6,565 bases of DNA from an uncultured Oscillospiraceae bacterium (GTDB lineage Bacteria > Bacillota > Clostridia > Oscillospirales > Oscillospiraceae): contig CAJOFW010000148.1 of NCBI GenBank assembly GCA_905234005.1, positions 1-6,565 on the forward strand. The letters are read 5' to 3'. This document shows, piece after piece, positions 1 through 5,457 of the stretch (positions within the stretch are counted from its first letter, which is position 1; every line of letters begins with the position of its first letter). The translations under genes were made by a program, and so were the position numbers. Below the pieces are notes generated by a model. That model was not told the DNA's origin and searched no databases. It worked only from the letters and a program-made list of their open reading frames with translations.

Positions 1-16
1 CATATGTGCCTTGCCG

Positions 17-211
17 TCATCCTTTGACGGTGACGATCGCCCGCACGGGGCATTTTTCAGCGCAGACGCCGCATTGTACGCAGGCGCTGTCGCGGATGAC
101 GAACGGCGGCCGCCCGCCCGCGATGCAGCTCTGCCGGCACACGGCGAGGCAGGTGCCGCAGGCGATGCAGCGGTCGGTGATGAAATAGCGGGTTACGGGC
201 CTGTCAGCCAT
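17..211 (-). CDS. 2[4Fe-4S] ferredoxin, 64 aa
   Basis: A small electron carrier that would hold two [4Fe-4S] clusters in the cytoplasm. The first cysteine set is C15-x2-C18-x2-C21-x3-C25, followed by an extra C29; the second is C44-x2-C47-x2-C50-x3-C54-P. Two such motifs in about 60 residues are the bacterial 2[4Fe-4S] ferredoxin pattern. The usual proline after the last cysteine is present in the second set but replaced by arginine in the first. The frame is open upstream to 415, but I chose the ATG at 209-211 because GGGAGG (220-225) lies 8 nt before it and the protein then starts directly ahead of the ferredoxin domain. The upstream part is translated spacer and repeats. It lies 119 bp after the lipoprotein gene on the same strand; I found no convincing promoter between them, so cotranscription is possible. 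Its redox partner is not shown here. Confidence 0.9.
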   Translation of the reverse strand: MADRPVTRYFITDRCIACGTCLAVCRQSCIAGGRPPFVIRDSACVQCGVCAEKCPVRAIVTVKG

Positions 212-219
212 GGCGCGAA

Positions 220-225
220 CCTCCC
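220..225 (-). promoter_or_regulatory. ribosome binding site of the ferredoxin gene
   Basis: GGGAGG on the minus strand, 8 nt before the ATG at 211. It decides the start: the reading frame continues upstream without a stop, but only this ATG has a good Shine-Dalgarno sequence and leads straight into the ferredoxin fold. Confidence 0.8.
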
Positions 226-250
226 ATTCTGTGCGTGTGGGAATAATCTT

Positions 251-280
251 ATCTGATAGCAACTGATCTGACAGCAACTG
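251..280. repeat. two tandem 15-bp units upstream of the ferredoxin gene
   Basis: Units 251-265 (ATCTGATAGCAACTG) and 266-280 (ATCTGACAGCAACTG) differ at one base in 15. They lie in the leader region of the ferredoxin gene, between a GC-rich hairpin (284-303) and the ribosome binding site. On the minus strand each unit holds TTGCT(G/A), which could pass for a -35 hexamer, but no well-spaced -10 follows, so I do not call a promoter. Confidence 0.8.
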
Positions 281-283
281 TGC

Positions 284-303
284 GGCGCCGCCTTGCCGGC
301 GCC
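284..303. repeat. GC-rich hairpin between lipoprotein and ferredoxin genes
   Basis: GGCGCCG (284-290) pairs perfectly with CGGCGCC (297-303) around a 6-nt loop. A smaller hairpin, GATACC (309-314) with GGTATC (320-325), lies beside it. Neither is followed by a T tract on the minus strand, so a role as terminator for the lipoprotein gene is only possible, not shown. Confidence 0.5.
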
Positions 304-327
304 TTACCGATACCTCACCGGTATCTA

Positions 328-390
328 TTATTACTCCGGCAACAAAATAACCGCAAATTGTGCGCCATGCCGGTGTTGCCGGAGTAATAA
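328..390. repeat. 63-bp palindromic element with perfect 17-bp arms
   Basis: Arm 328-344 (TTATTACTCCGGCAACA) is the exact reverse complement of arm 374-390, with a 29-nt centre. The arms can also be read as 14-bp terminal repeats (331-344 and 374-387) flanked on both sides by TA, the target duplication typical of many MITEs; because TA is its own complement this reading cannot be told from a longer arm. No transposase is nearby. The inner arm supplies the last codons and the TAA stop of the lipoprotein gene on the minus strand. It could be a MITE, a REP-like palindrome, or a long-loop terminator stem, though there is no T tract. Confidence 0.65.
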
Positions 391-1053
391 ATGCCATGTC
401 TTGCGGTTGCCGCATCTGCGGCGAGCTTCGATGATCACGATCTGATTGAGTATGCAGAGATCCTTCGTGGAGATTCCGTGCGCCTTTGCGATGCTGTGGA
501 TCGAATCTCCCTCCTGTACGGTGTAAAGCACATACGGCCCGTCCACCGTCCTGTCCAGAACCGCCTGATTGGAGAGGCCGGAATCGGCGAGCGCCTCCGC
601 GAAGCGATAGGAATAATCGCCCTCCGGCGACGCGCTTGTCACCGCGCCGGACTCGAAGGTCACGGTGATTTTTCCGTCCTTCAGCTCGAGGGTTCCCTGA
701 TAGGAAAAGGACACGTCCTCCTGTTCAACGTCCTCTCCCTCCATGTCAAAGGCCGCCGTCCCGTTTTCAAGAACCGTTTCCTTCTGAACCTGATACAGCG
801 TGTGATCCTCAAAGGAATCGGTGAAGCTCCACTCCATTTTCCCGTCAAGGATGCTGTTGATTGTGACGGTGAGCGTCCCATCCCAGGGATCCGCACCCGA
901 AAACTGGTATCCGGCATAGTCCACATACGCCTCGTCATCTGTCAGCGCGTGAACCGGGGAATCCCCGGCCGCGGAAGAGGAATTGCCGCACGCCGCAAGC
1001 AGGAGCATCAACGCGCCGCCGATCACATATGGCAGCCATTTTTTATCTCTCAT
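331..1053 (-). CDS. lipoprotein with a C-terminal LysM-like segment, 240 aa
   Basis: A predicted membrane-anchored, surface-exposed lipoprotein. Residues 1-21 are a lipoprotein signal (MRDKK, then a hydrophobic run) ending in the lipobox L19-A20-A21-C22, so C22 would be lipidated. A Ser/Gly-rich linker follows. Residues 45-157 are an acidic, beta-rich region (for example TLELKDGKITVTFESG near 121-136) that I do not recognise. Residues 176-206 match the first two thirds of a LysM peptidoglycan-binding domain (YTVQEGDSIHSIAKAHGI, then LN at 202-203). After that the expected end of LysM (a PGQ-like turn and an IP strand) is missing, and residues 207-240 are basic and unlike LysM; the last codons and stop lie in a palindrome (328-390). 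The 3' end is therefore probably altered. Start chosen at ATG 1051-1053 with GGAGGT 7 nt upstream; an upstream GTG at 1068 overlaps this site. Function unknown; cell-wall attachment is inference. Confidence 0.85.
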   Translation of the reverse strand: MRDKKWLPYVIGGALMLLLAACGNSSSAAGDSPVHALTDDEAYVDYAGYQFSGADPWDGTLTVTINSILDGKMEWSFTDSFEDHTLYQVQKETVLENGTAAFDMEGEDVEQEDVSFSYQGTLELKDGKITVTFESGAVTSASPEGDYSYRFAEALADSGLSNQAVLDRTVDGPYVLYTVQEGDSIHSIAKAHGISTKDLCILNQIVIIEARRRCGNRKTWHLLLRQHRHGAQFAVILLPE

Positions 1054-1060
1054 GTTTATG

Positions 1061-1066
1061 ACCTCC
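1061..1066 (-). promoter_or_regulatory. ribosome binding site of the lipoprotein gene
   Basis: GGAGGT on the minus strand, 7 nt before ATG 1053. It overlaps the alternative GTG start at 1068 and so argues against that start. Confidence 0.8.
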
Positions 1067-1088
1067 ACGAGTCTGTTGTATTTGGGAG

Positions 1089-1117
1089 ATTATACCACGC
1101 CCCCGGGCTGTTTTCAA
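1089..1117 (-). promoter_or_regulatory. sigma-A-type promoter of the lipoprotein gene
   Basis: On the minus strand, TTGAAA (1117-1112) is followed by a 17-nt spacer and a perfect TATAAT (1094-1089). The -10 is preceded by TGG, giving an extended -10 as well. Transcription would start near 1082, about 29 nt before the lipoprotein ATG. This is the best promoter in the window. Confidence 0.8.
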
Positions 1118-1131
1118 TCTCAAAGACGATG

Positions 1132-1159
1132 GATACTTTTTCCCCAAAGAAAAAGTATC
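1132..1159. repeat. palindrome in the gap left of dispersed repeat copy A
   Basis: GATACTTTTTC (1132-1142) and GAAAAAGTATC (1149-1159) form a perfect 11-bp stem with a 6-nt loop. It lies 14 bp upstream of the lipoprotein -35 box and 11 bp left of dispersed repeat copy A. T runs exist only inside the stem, so it is not a standard terminator, though it may help end the minus-strand transcript of the FAD dehydrogenase gene. Confidence 0.75.
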
Positions 1160-1170
1160 AAAAAGAACTC

Positions 1171-1250
1171 TGTATTCGCTTCAAAAAGATAGCGTTTCCA
1201 GGGCTTTGCGCCCGGTAACGAAACGGAGCTTTTCATGGGAGAACAGTATC
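1171..1250. repeat. dispersed repeat, copy A (between genes)
   Basis: Aligned by hand to 4543-4621 in the same orientation: about 67 of 80 columns agree with one single-base gap. The best part (1196-1250 with 4567-4621) agrees at 49 of 55. This copy lies in the non-coding gap after the FAD dehydrogenase gene. It can fold: CGTTTC (1193-1198) pairs with GAAACG (1220-1225), enclosing GGGC (1201-1204) with GCCC (1210-1213). Its right end AGTATC (1245-1250) is the inverse of GATACT (1132-1137), so the whole 1132-1250 stretch may be one 119-bp element with 6-bp ends. It carries no gene. Confidence 0.85.
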
Positions 1251-1273
1251 GGAATCCCCCGCGTCCGAGGACT

Positions 1274-2662
1274 TCACGCCAGCAGCCGGCCCATCAGGAC
1301 GCCCATGACGGAGCTCATCATCAGGCCGCGTGTCCAGCCGGAGCTGTCGCCGAGACAGTGAAGGCCGGCGACGTTCGTGTTGAAGCGCTCGTCCATTTTG
1401 ATGCGGTTTGAGTAGAACTTCAGCTCCGGGGAGTACAAAAGCGTCTCATACGCGGCGAAGCCGGGGACGACGTGATCCATGGCCTTGATGAAGTTGATGA
1501 TGTTCGTCATGGCCCGGTACGGCATGGCGGAGGTGATGTCGCCCGCCACGGCGTCCGGCAGCGTCGGAACGACGTTCGACCGGCTCAGCTCCCTGTCCCA
1601 CGTGCGCTTGCCGTCCAGAATGTCGCCGAAGCGCTGCACGAGGATCTGCCCGTTCGCGAGCATATTCGTAAGCTCCCCGACCTTCTGCGCGTAGGCGATG
1701 GGCTGGTTGAACGGCACGGAGAAGTTGTGCGAGCACAGGATCGCGAGATTTGTGTTCTCGCTCTTCAGCTCCTTGTACGAGTGGCCGTTCACGACCGCAA
1801 GGTCGTTGTCGTAGTTCTCCTGCGCGACGAAGCCGCCGGGGTTCTGGCAGAACGTGCGCACCTTGTTCTTGAACGGAGGGGGATAGCCGATCAGCTTCGA
1901 CTCGTACAGCGCCCGGTTCACGGTCTCCATGACCTCGCTGCGCACCTCGACGCGCACGCCGATATCGACCGTGCTCGGGACGTGGTCGACGCCGTAGGCG
2001 GTGCACATCCCCTCGAGCCAGTCCGCGCCGCGCCGCCCGGTGGCGACGACGGTCTCGTCGGCGTACAGTTCAAATTCCCGATGCCCGTCGGAGACTGTGA
2101 CGCCCCTGCAGCGGCCATTCTCGATGAGAAGGCCGGTGCATTCCGTCTCGAACAGGATCTCCACGCCCTTTTCCGTCAGCCAGTGCTCGATATCCTCGTA
2201 GAGTCTGTGCGCCCGCTCGGTGCCGAGGTGACGGATCGGGCAGGACACGAGCTTGAGTCCGGCTCTGATGGCGCGGGTGCGGATCTGCTTGACCTCGTCC
2301 GTCTCCTCCAGCCCCTCGATGTGCTCGTCCGCGCCGAATTCGAGGTAGATGCCGTCCGTATACCGGATGGTCTCCTGCGCGGTCTTCGCGCCGATCAGCG
2401 TCGGCAGCTCGCCGCCGACCTCGTAAGAAAGCGAGAGCTTGCCGTCCGAAAACGCGCCCGCGCCGGAGAAGCCGGTCGTGATCGCGCAGTAGGGCTGGCA
2501 GTTCACGCATTTGTTCGTGACGGCCTTCGGGCAGCGGCGCTCCTCGACCGGCTTTCCCTTCTCGATGATGGTGATCTTCCGGCGGCTCTGTCGGCGCAGC
2601 ATCTCCACAGCGGTGAAAATGCCCGCCGGCCCTGCGCCGACGATGGCAATATCAGTGTTCAC
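1274..2662 (-). CDS. FAD-dependent dehydrogenase, COG2509-like, 462 aa
   Basis: A cytoplasmic flavoprotein of the uncharacterised FAD-dependent dehydrogenase group (COG2509-like); the substrate is not known to me. Residues 5-14 (IAIVGAGPAG) are the glycine-rich dinucleotide-binding turn of a Rossmann fold, followed by an acidic strand end at E34. Residues 44-59 hold a conserved-looking cysteine set (C44, C52, C55, C59) just before TGFSGAGAFSDGKL, typical of this group; it might bind metal or act in redox. Residues 203-212 (ETVVATGRRG) form the second FAD-contact motif, and 433-455 (GLHCLGDSSGWTRGLMMSS) the C-terminal FAD motif. The length is full for the group. The start is GTG at 2660-2662, with AGGAG (2670-2674) 7 nt upstream and the Rossmann motif immediately after. 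It diverges from hemZ across 143 bp. No clear terminator follows; downstream lies repeat copy A. Confidence 0.88.
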   Translation of the reverse strand: MNTDIAIVGAGPAGIFTAVEMLRRQSRRKITIIEKGKPVEERRCPKAVTNKCVNCQPYCAITTGFSGAGAFSDGKLSLSYEVGGELPTLIGAKTAQETIRYTDGIYLEFGADEHIEGLEETDEVKQIRTRAIRAGLKLVSCPIRHLGTERAHRLYEDIEHWLTEKGVEILFETECTGLLIENGRCRGVTVSDGHREFELYADETVVATGRRGADWLEGMCTAYGVDHVPSTVDIGVRVEVRSEVMETVNRALYESKLIGYPPPFKNKVRTFCQNPGGFVAQENYDNDLAVVNGHSYKELKSENTNLAILCSHNFSVPFNQPIAYAQKVGELTNMLANGQILVQRFGDILDGKRTWDRELSRSNVVPTLPDAVAGDITSAMPYRAMTNIINFIKAMDHVVPGFAAYETLLYSPELKFYSNRIKMDERFNTNVAGLHCLGDSSGWTRGLMMSSVMGVLMGRLLA

Positions 2663-2707
2663 GTCAAATCTCCTGTTGCAAAAGCGATGGCGGCCAGCGC
2701 CGATGTG

Positions 2708-2716
2708 TGCTATAAT
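2708..2716 (+). promoter_or_regulatory. extended -10 promoter of hemZ
   Basis: TGCTATAAT gives a perfect -10 (2711-2716) with the TGn extension. At 17-nt spacing the -35 position (2688-2693, TGGCGG) is poor, which is common for extended -10 promoters. Transcription would start near 2723, leaving a leader of about 80 nt before hemZ. Confidence 0.6.
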
Positions 2717-2735
2717 GGCGGAACCGACCGTTCAA
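2709..2735 (-). promoter_or_regulatory. possible promoter of the FAD dehydrogenase gene
   Basis: On the minus strand TTGAAC (2735-2730) is followed by 15 nt and TATAGC (2714-2709). The spacer is short and the -10 imperfect, so this is weak. If real, it overlaps the hemZ -10 box and the two divergent promoters would compete. Confidence 0.3.
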
Positions 2736-2786
2736 ACGTCAGTCCGAACGACCGAACCACAGATTCAAACGACTATCCGAACGAAA
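2721..2786. repeat. two tandem 33-bp units in the hemZ leader
   Basis: Units 2721-2753 and 2754-2786 agree at about 23 of 33 positions, with conserved blocks GAACC, TTCAAACG and TCCGAACGA at the same offsets. They lie between the hemZ -10 box and its ribosome binding site, and upstream of the FAD dehydrogenase gene on the other strand. They could be duplicated regulator sites or simple slippage. Confidence 0.7.
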
Positions 2787-2805
2787 AAAAGAGGCTGAGC
2801 GGATC

Positions 2806-4224
2806 ATGAAGCTTTATCTCTCGGGACACGATTATAAATACGCGGCGGAGCAGATGCTGCTCACGCTGTTTCCCACGGAGCGGCCCGTCTATCCGTCGGA
2901 CGAGCCGCTGGATGAGCCGTCCGGCGACCGGGCCGAGCTGACCCTTCGCGCCGGCGAGGCGGAATGCGTCCTCTGCCGCGGCGGCGCCGTCACGACCGCG
3001 TCCGAGACCGTCGCCCCGTGGGGCGATGAGATCGAACGCGTCCGAAACGAGCAGCACGCGCTGAAAATGAGCTTCTACCGCGCCGCCCTCGCGTCGGGTG
3101 TACCCCGCCCGGCGTGGGGCGCTCTGACCGGCGTGAAGCCCGGCAAGCTGATGGCGCGTTACCTCACCGCCGGCAAAACGGCGGCGGATTTTGCCGCCGA
3201 CTTCGACGTAAGCCCGGCCCGGGCGGCGCTGTGCGAAAAAACGACGCGCTGCACCCTCGAGGCACGGGACAGCCTCGCGCCCGGCGACATCGGGCTGTAC
3301 GTCGGCATTCCGTTCTGCCCGACACGCTGCGCGTACTGCTCGTTCATCTCAAACGCCGTCGGCGGGAACGCGAAGCTCATCGAGCCGTATCTGAACGCGC
3401 TGCACACGGAGCTCGCCCGCGTCGGCCAGAGTGTCCGCGCAGACGGCGAAAGGCCCGTGGCCGTCTACTTCGGCGGCGGTACGCCGACGACGCTGTCACC
3501 CGGCCAGCTCGACGGGCTGTGCACGGCGCTGGAGCGGCATTTCGATCTCTCCGCCCTGCGGGAGTACACGGTTGAGGCCGGACGGCCCGATACGATCACG
3601 GCGGAAAAGCTCGCGGTGCTGCGCGCCCACGGCGTCACACGCGTCTCGGTCAATCCCCAGACGATGTCGGACGCGGTGCTCGAGCGCATAGGCCGCCGCC
3701 ACACAGCGGCGGATATCGTCGACGCCCTCACGCTCGTGCGCGGTGCCGGGGATTTTCAGGTGAATATGGATCTGATCGCCGGTCTTCCCGGCGACGACCC
3801 GGCGGGCTTCCGGGCGACGGTGGAAACGGTTCTCTCCCTCGCGCCCGAGAACATCACCGTCCACACGCTCGCGATCAAAAACGGCTCGTATCTCGCCGAG
3901 AACGGAGGCGAGCTGCCGGACGCGGCCGCGGTCGCGGCGATGCTGGATTTCGCGATGGAGCGGCTCGACGCGGCGGGCTACGCGCCGTACTACCTCTACC
4001 GGCAGAAGTATATGTCCGGCGGGTTCGAGAACGTCGGCTGGACAAGGCCGGGCTGCGTGAATCTCTACAACATCATCATGATGGAGGAGCTTTGCCCGGT
4101 CGCCGCGATGGGCGCCGGGGCCTCCACGAAGCTGACCGGCCCGAACGGCGCGGTCAGACGCCGCATGAATCCCAAGTACCCGAAGGAATACATCGAGCGC
4201 ATGACGAACGCCCCGGACGCCTGA
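2806..4224 (+). CDS. hemZ: radical SAM coproporphyrinogen dehydrogenase-family protein HemZ, 472 aa
   Basis: A cytoplasmic radical S-adenosylmethionine enzyme of the HemZ group, annotated as oxygen-independent coproporphyrinogen III dehydrogenase (coproporphyrinogen III to protoporphyrinogen IX). Residues 1-160 are the N-terminal part special to HemZ, with GALTGVKPGKLM at 105-116. The radical SAM core starts at GLYVGIPFCPTRCAYCSF (163-180): C171, C175 and C178 form the CxxxCxxC site of the [4Fe-4S] cluster. Further marks are YFGGGTPTTL (221-230, SAM binding), VEAGRPDTI (256-264), RVSVNPQTM (279-287), LIAGLPGD (323-330) and the C-terminal YYLYRQKYMSGGFENVGW (395-412). Length is close to the family norm. 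The ATG has AAAGAGG 11 nt upstream, a somewhat long spacing. Family membership is clear; that this organism makes heme is not shown, and related HemN-like proteins can have other roles. It converges with the acyltransferase gene (34-bp gap). Confidence 0.92.
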   Translation: MKLYLSGHDYKYAAEQMLLTLFPTERPVYPSDEPLDEPSGDRAELTLRAGEAECVLCRGGAVTTASETVAPWGDEIERVRNEQHALKMSFYRAALASGVPRPAWGALTGVKPGKLMARYLTAGKTAADFAADFDVSPARAALCEKTTRCTLEARDSLAPGDIGLYVGIPFCPTRCAYCSFISNAVGGNAKLIEPYLNALHTELARVGQSVRADGERPVAVYFGGGTPTTLSPGQLDGLCTALERHFDLSALREYTVEAGRPDTITAEKLAVLRAHGVTRVSVNPQTMSDAVLERIGRRHTAADIVDALTLVRGAGDFQVNMDLIAGLPGDDPAGFRATVETVLSLAPENITVHTLAIKNGSYLAENGGELPDAAAVAAMLDFAMERLDAAGYAPYYLYRQKYMSGGFENVGWTRPGCVNLYNIIMMEELCPVAAMGAGASTKLTGPNGAVRRRMNPKYPKEYIERMTNAPDA

Positions 4225-4244
4225 TAAACGCCCCGGCCAACTGA
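4207..4244. repeat. duplicated 3' end of hemZ
   Basis: The last six codons of hemZ, stop included (4207-4224), are repeated at 4227-4244, with 15 of 18 bases the same. The second unit also reads as Asn-Ala-Pro-x-x-stop, but in a different frame because the units are 20 bp apart. Confidence 0.7.
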
Positions 4245-4251
4245 CGGCCGG
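4233..4251. terminator. possible hairpin between convergent hemZ and acyltransferase genes
   Basis: CCGGCC (4233-4238) pairs with GGCCGG (4246-4251) around a 7-nt loop, placed exactly in the 34-bp gap between the two convergent stops. There is no T run on the plus strand and only GTTT some bases after the stem on the minus strand, so a bidirectional terminator is plausible but weak. Confidence 0.35.
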
Positions 4252-4258
4252 CCAAACG

Positions 4259-5440
4259 TTACACGCCCAGTATCCTGTCCGGCTCGACGGCGGCGCGGTA
4301 GACGGCGAGGTACTTCCGGGCGCACCACACGGCGTCGGACTCGAAGCTGAAATAGCCCTCGTCGTTCGAGAGGGTGAGCGTCTGCGGCCCGACCAGCGCC
4401 GCGTCGTGCAGCGCCGCGAACGGAAACGCCAGCCCGCCGCATTCGAAGCGGTCGCGGTAGGCGGTCATCTCGCCGCTGCCGACGGCGTTTTTGTCCCGGA
4501 TGCCGGACAGGGCGTACACGGTCACGCCGCCGTCCGACGCTTTATATTCGCTCGAAAAGGCAGCAATTCCAAGGCTTTGCGCCCGATAACGAAACAGAGC
4601 TTTTAATTTGAGAACAGTATCAGACCCATCGGAGCCGTCGGGCCTTACAAGCTCGCCGAAGGGCGTATACACGACGGTCATGCCGCACGACACGCAGGAC
4701 AGCGTGTCGTTTTTGCTTCGGAGCGTGCCGATGGCGCGGCATTGCGGGCAGAGGTACAGCGCCCGTTCCAGATGCTCGGCCAGGCGTCTGCCCCGGTAGG
4801 GGACGCGCCACGCCTGCTGCGTCGCGAAGGCGTCCTCGAAGATGTCGGTGCGGATGACCTCCGCGATCTCGGCGGGCGTCATATTCCGAAGCTGCGCCGG
4901 CGTGAGGACGCGGACGACCTCGCCGGTCATTTTGCCGCGCCGGATATCGGCCCCGGCCCAGCGGGGACTCGTGAGGTAGCCGCCCCGGAAGCGGTGCGTC
5001 ACAAGGCACCCGCCGGATATGCGGGCAAGCTTCGCCGTCGATTCGACGATTTCGCCGGTCATGCCGGTGAACGTCCGGTTGCCCTCGGCGAACACGGCGA
5101 CGCTGCAGCCGGCGCGCATACGGCGCAGGGCCGTCAGCGCGGCGTCGGCGGCGGTGCCGCCCTTCATGCGGGGGATCGGGGCCTGGAGCCACAGGAGCAG
5201 CTTTCCGAGAAGCGGGTGCTGGAAGATGTGCCCGGACGCGATGAAATACGCCTGCTTCCGGATCGTGACGCCCAGCATGAGCGGGTCCCAGTCCGTACAG
5301 TGGTTCGACACGATGAGGCTCGGCGTCGGGATCGGCCGGATGCGGGGCTGATAGTTGAACCGGAGCCGAAGATAAAGCCGCACAGGCCCGTAGACGAGCC
5401 GCCAGATAAACCGGTGGCGGCGGGGGTTAAATTCAGCCAT
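4259..5440 (-). CDS. PlsC-type lysophospholipid acyltransferase with C-terminal zinc ribbon, 393 aa
   Basis: Probably a membrane-associated 1-acyl-glycerol-3-phosphate acyltransferase, moving an acyl group to lysophosphatidic acid or a related lipid. Residues 10-30 are basic and hydrophobic. The catalytic motif H47-x4-D52 (NHCTDWD) is intact; the second motif is E119-G-N-R122, a variant of the usual EGTR. IPRMKGG (89-95) fits block II of the family. After the catalytic domain (to about 215) comes a zinc ribbon with C231-x2-C234 and C249-x2-C252, then a beta-rich domain (303-385) with an FPF motif at 339-341. Residues 274-300 are encoded by dispersed repeat copy B: this AT-rich, Lys/Leu/Arg-rich stretch sits where relatives as I recall them have a W/Q-rich linker. 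ATG 5438-5440 has AGGGAGG 6 nt upstream. It follows the rplL terminator on the same strand with no room for its own promoter after it. Confidence 0.87.
   Translation of the reverse strand: MAEFNPRRHRFIWRLVYGPVRLYLRLRFNYQPRIRPIPTPSLIVSNHCTDWDPLMLGVTIRKQAYFIASGHIFQHPLLGKLLLWLQAPIPRMKGGTAADAALTALRRMRAGCSVAVFAEGNRTFTGMTGEIVESTAKLARISGGCLVTHRFRGGYLTSPRWAGADIRRGKMTGEVVRVLTPAQLRNMTPAEIAEVIRTDIFEDAFATQQAWRVPYRGRRLAEHLERALYLCPQCRAIGTLRSKNDTLSCVSCGMTVVYTPFGELVRPDGSDGSDTVLKLKALFRYRAQSLGIAAFSSEYKASDGGVTVYALSGIRDKNAVGSGEMTAYRDRFECGGLAFPFAALHDAALVGPQTLTLSNDEGYFSFESDAVWCARKYLAVYRAAVEPDRILGV
4543..4621. repeat. dispersed repeat, copy B (inside the acyltransferase gene)
   Basis: Same orientation as copy A (1171-1250), about 67 of 80 aligned columns equal. 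It is read on the minus strand as residues 274-300 of the acyltransferase. Copy A read in the same frame has a TGA where copy B has TTA. Copy B lacks the palindrome found left of copy A, and the folding of copy A (CGTTTC with GAAACG) is only partly kept. It is visibly more AT-rich than the flanking gene, with codons such as TTA, AAA, TAT and CGT. Confidence 0.85.
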
Positions 5441-5457
5441 GGCGCCCCTCCCTGCGC

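Noticed and set aside
212..415. N-terminal extension of the ferredoxin
   Set aside because: It would translate hairpins and tandem repeats and overlap the lipoprotein gene. The inner ATG at 211 has a strong ribosome binding site.
391..1218. Plus-strand open frame of 275 codons over the lipoprotein gene
   Set aside because: Antisense to a gene with promoter, ribosome binding site and lipobox; no recognisable motif.
1200..1273. Intrinsic terminator for the FAD dehydrogenase gene
   Set aside because: Small stems such as GGGC/GCCC (1201-1213) exist but no T tract follows on the minus strand, so I report them only as part of repeat copy A.
1472..2809. Long plus-strand open frame of 445 codons
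   Set aside because: It is antisense to the FAD dehydrogenase gene, which has clear FAD motifs. The translation is rich in Arg, Ala, Val and Asp in the manner of a GC-rich shadow frame and shows no domain.
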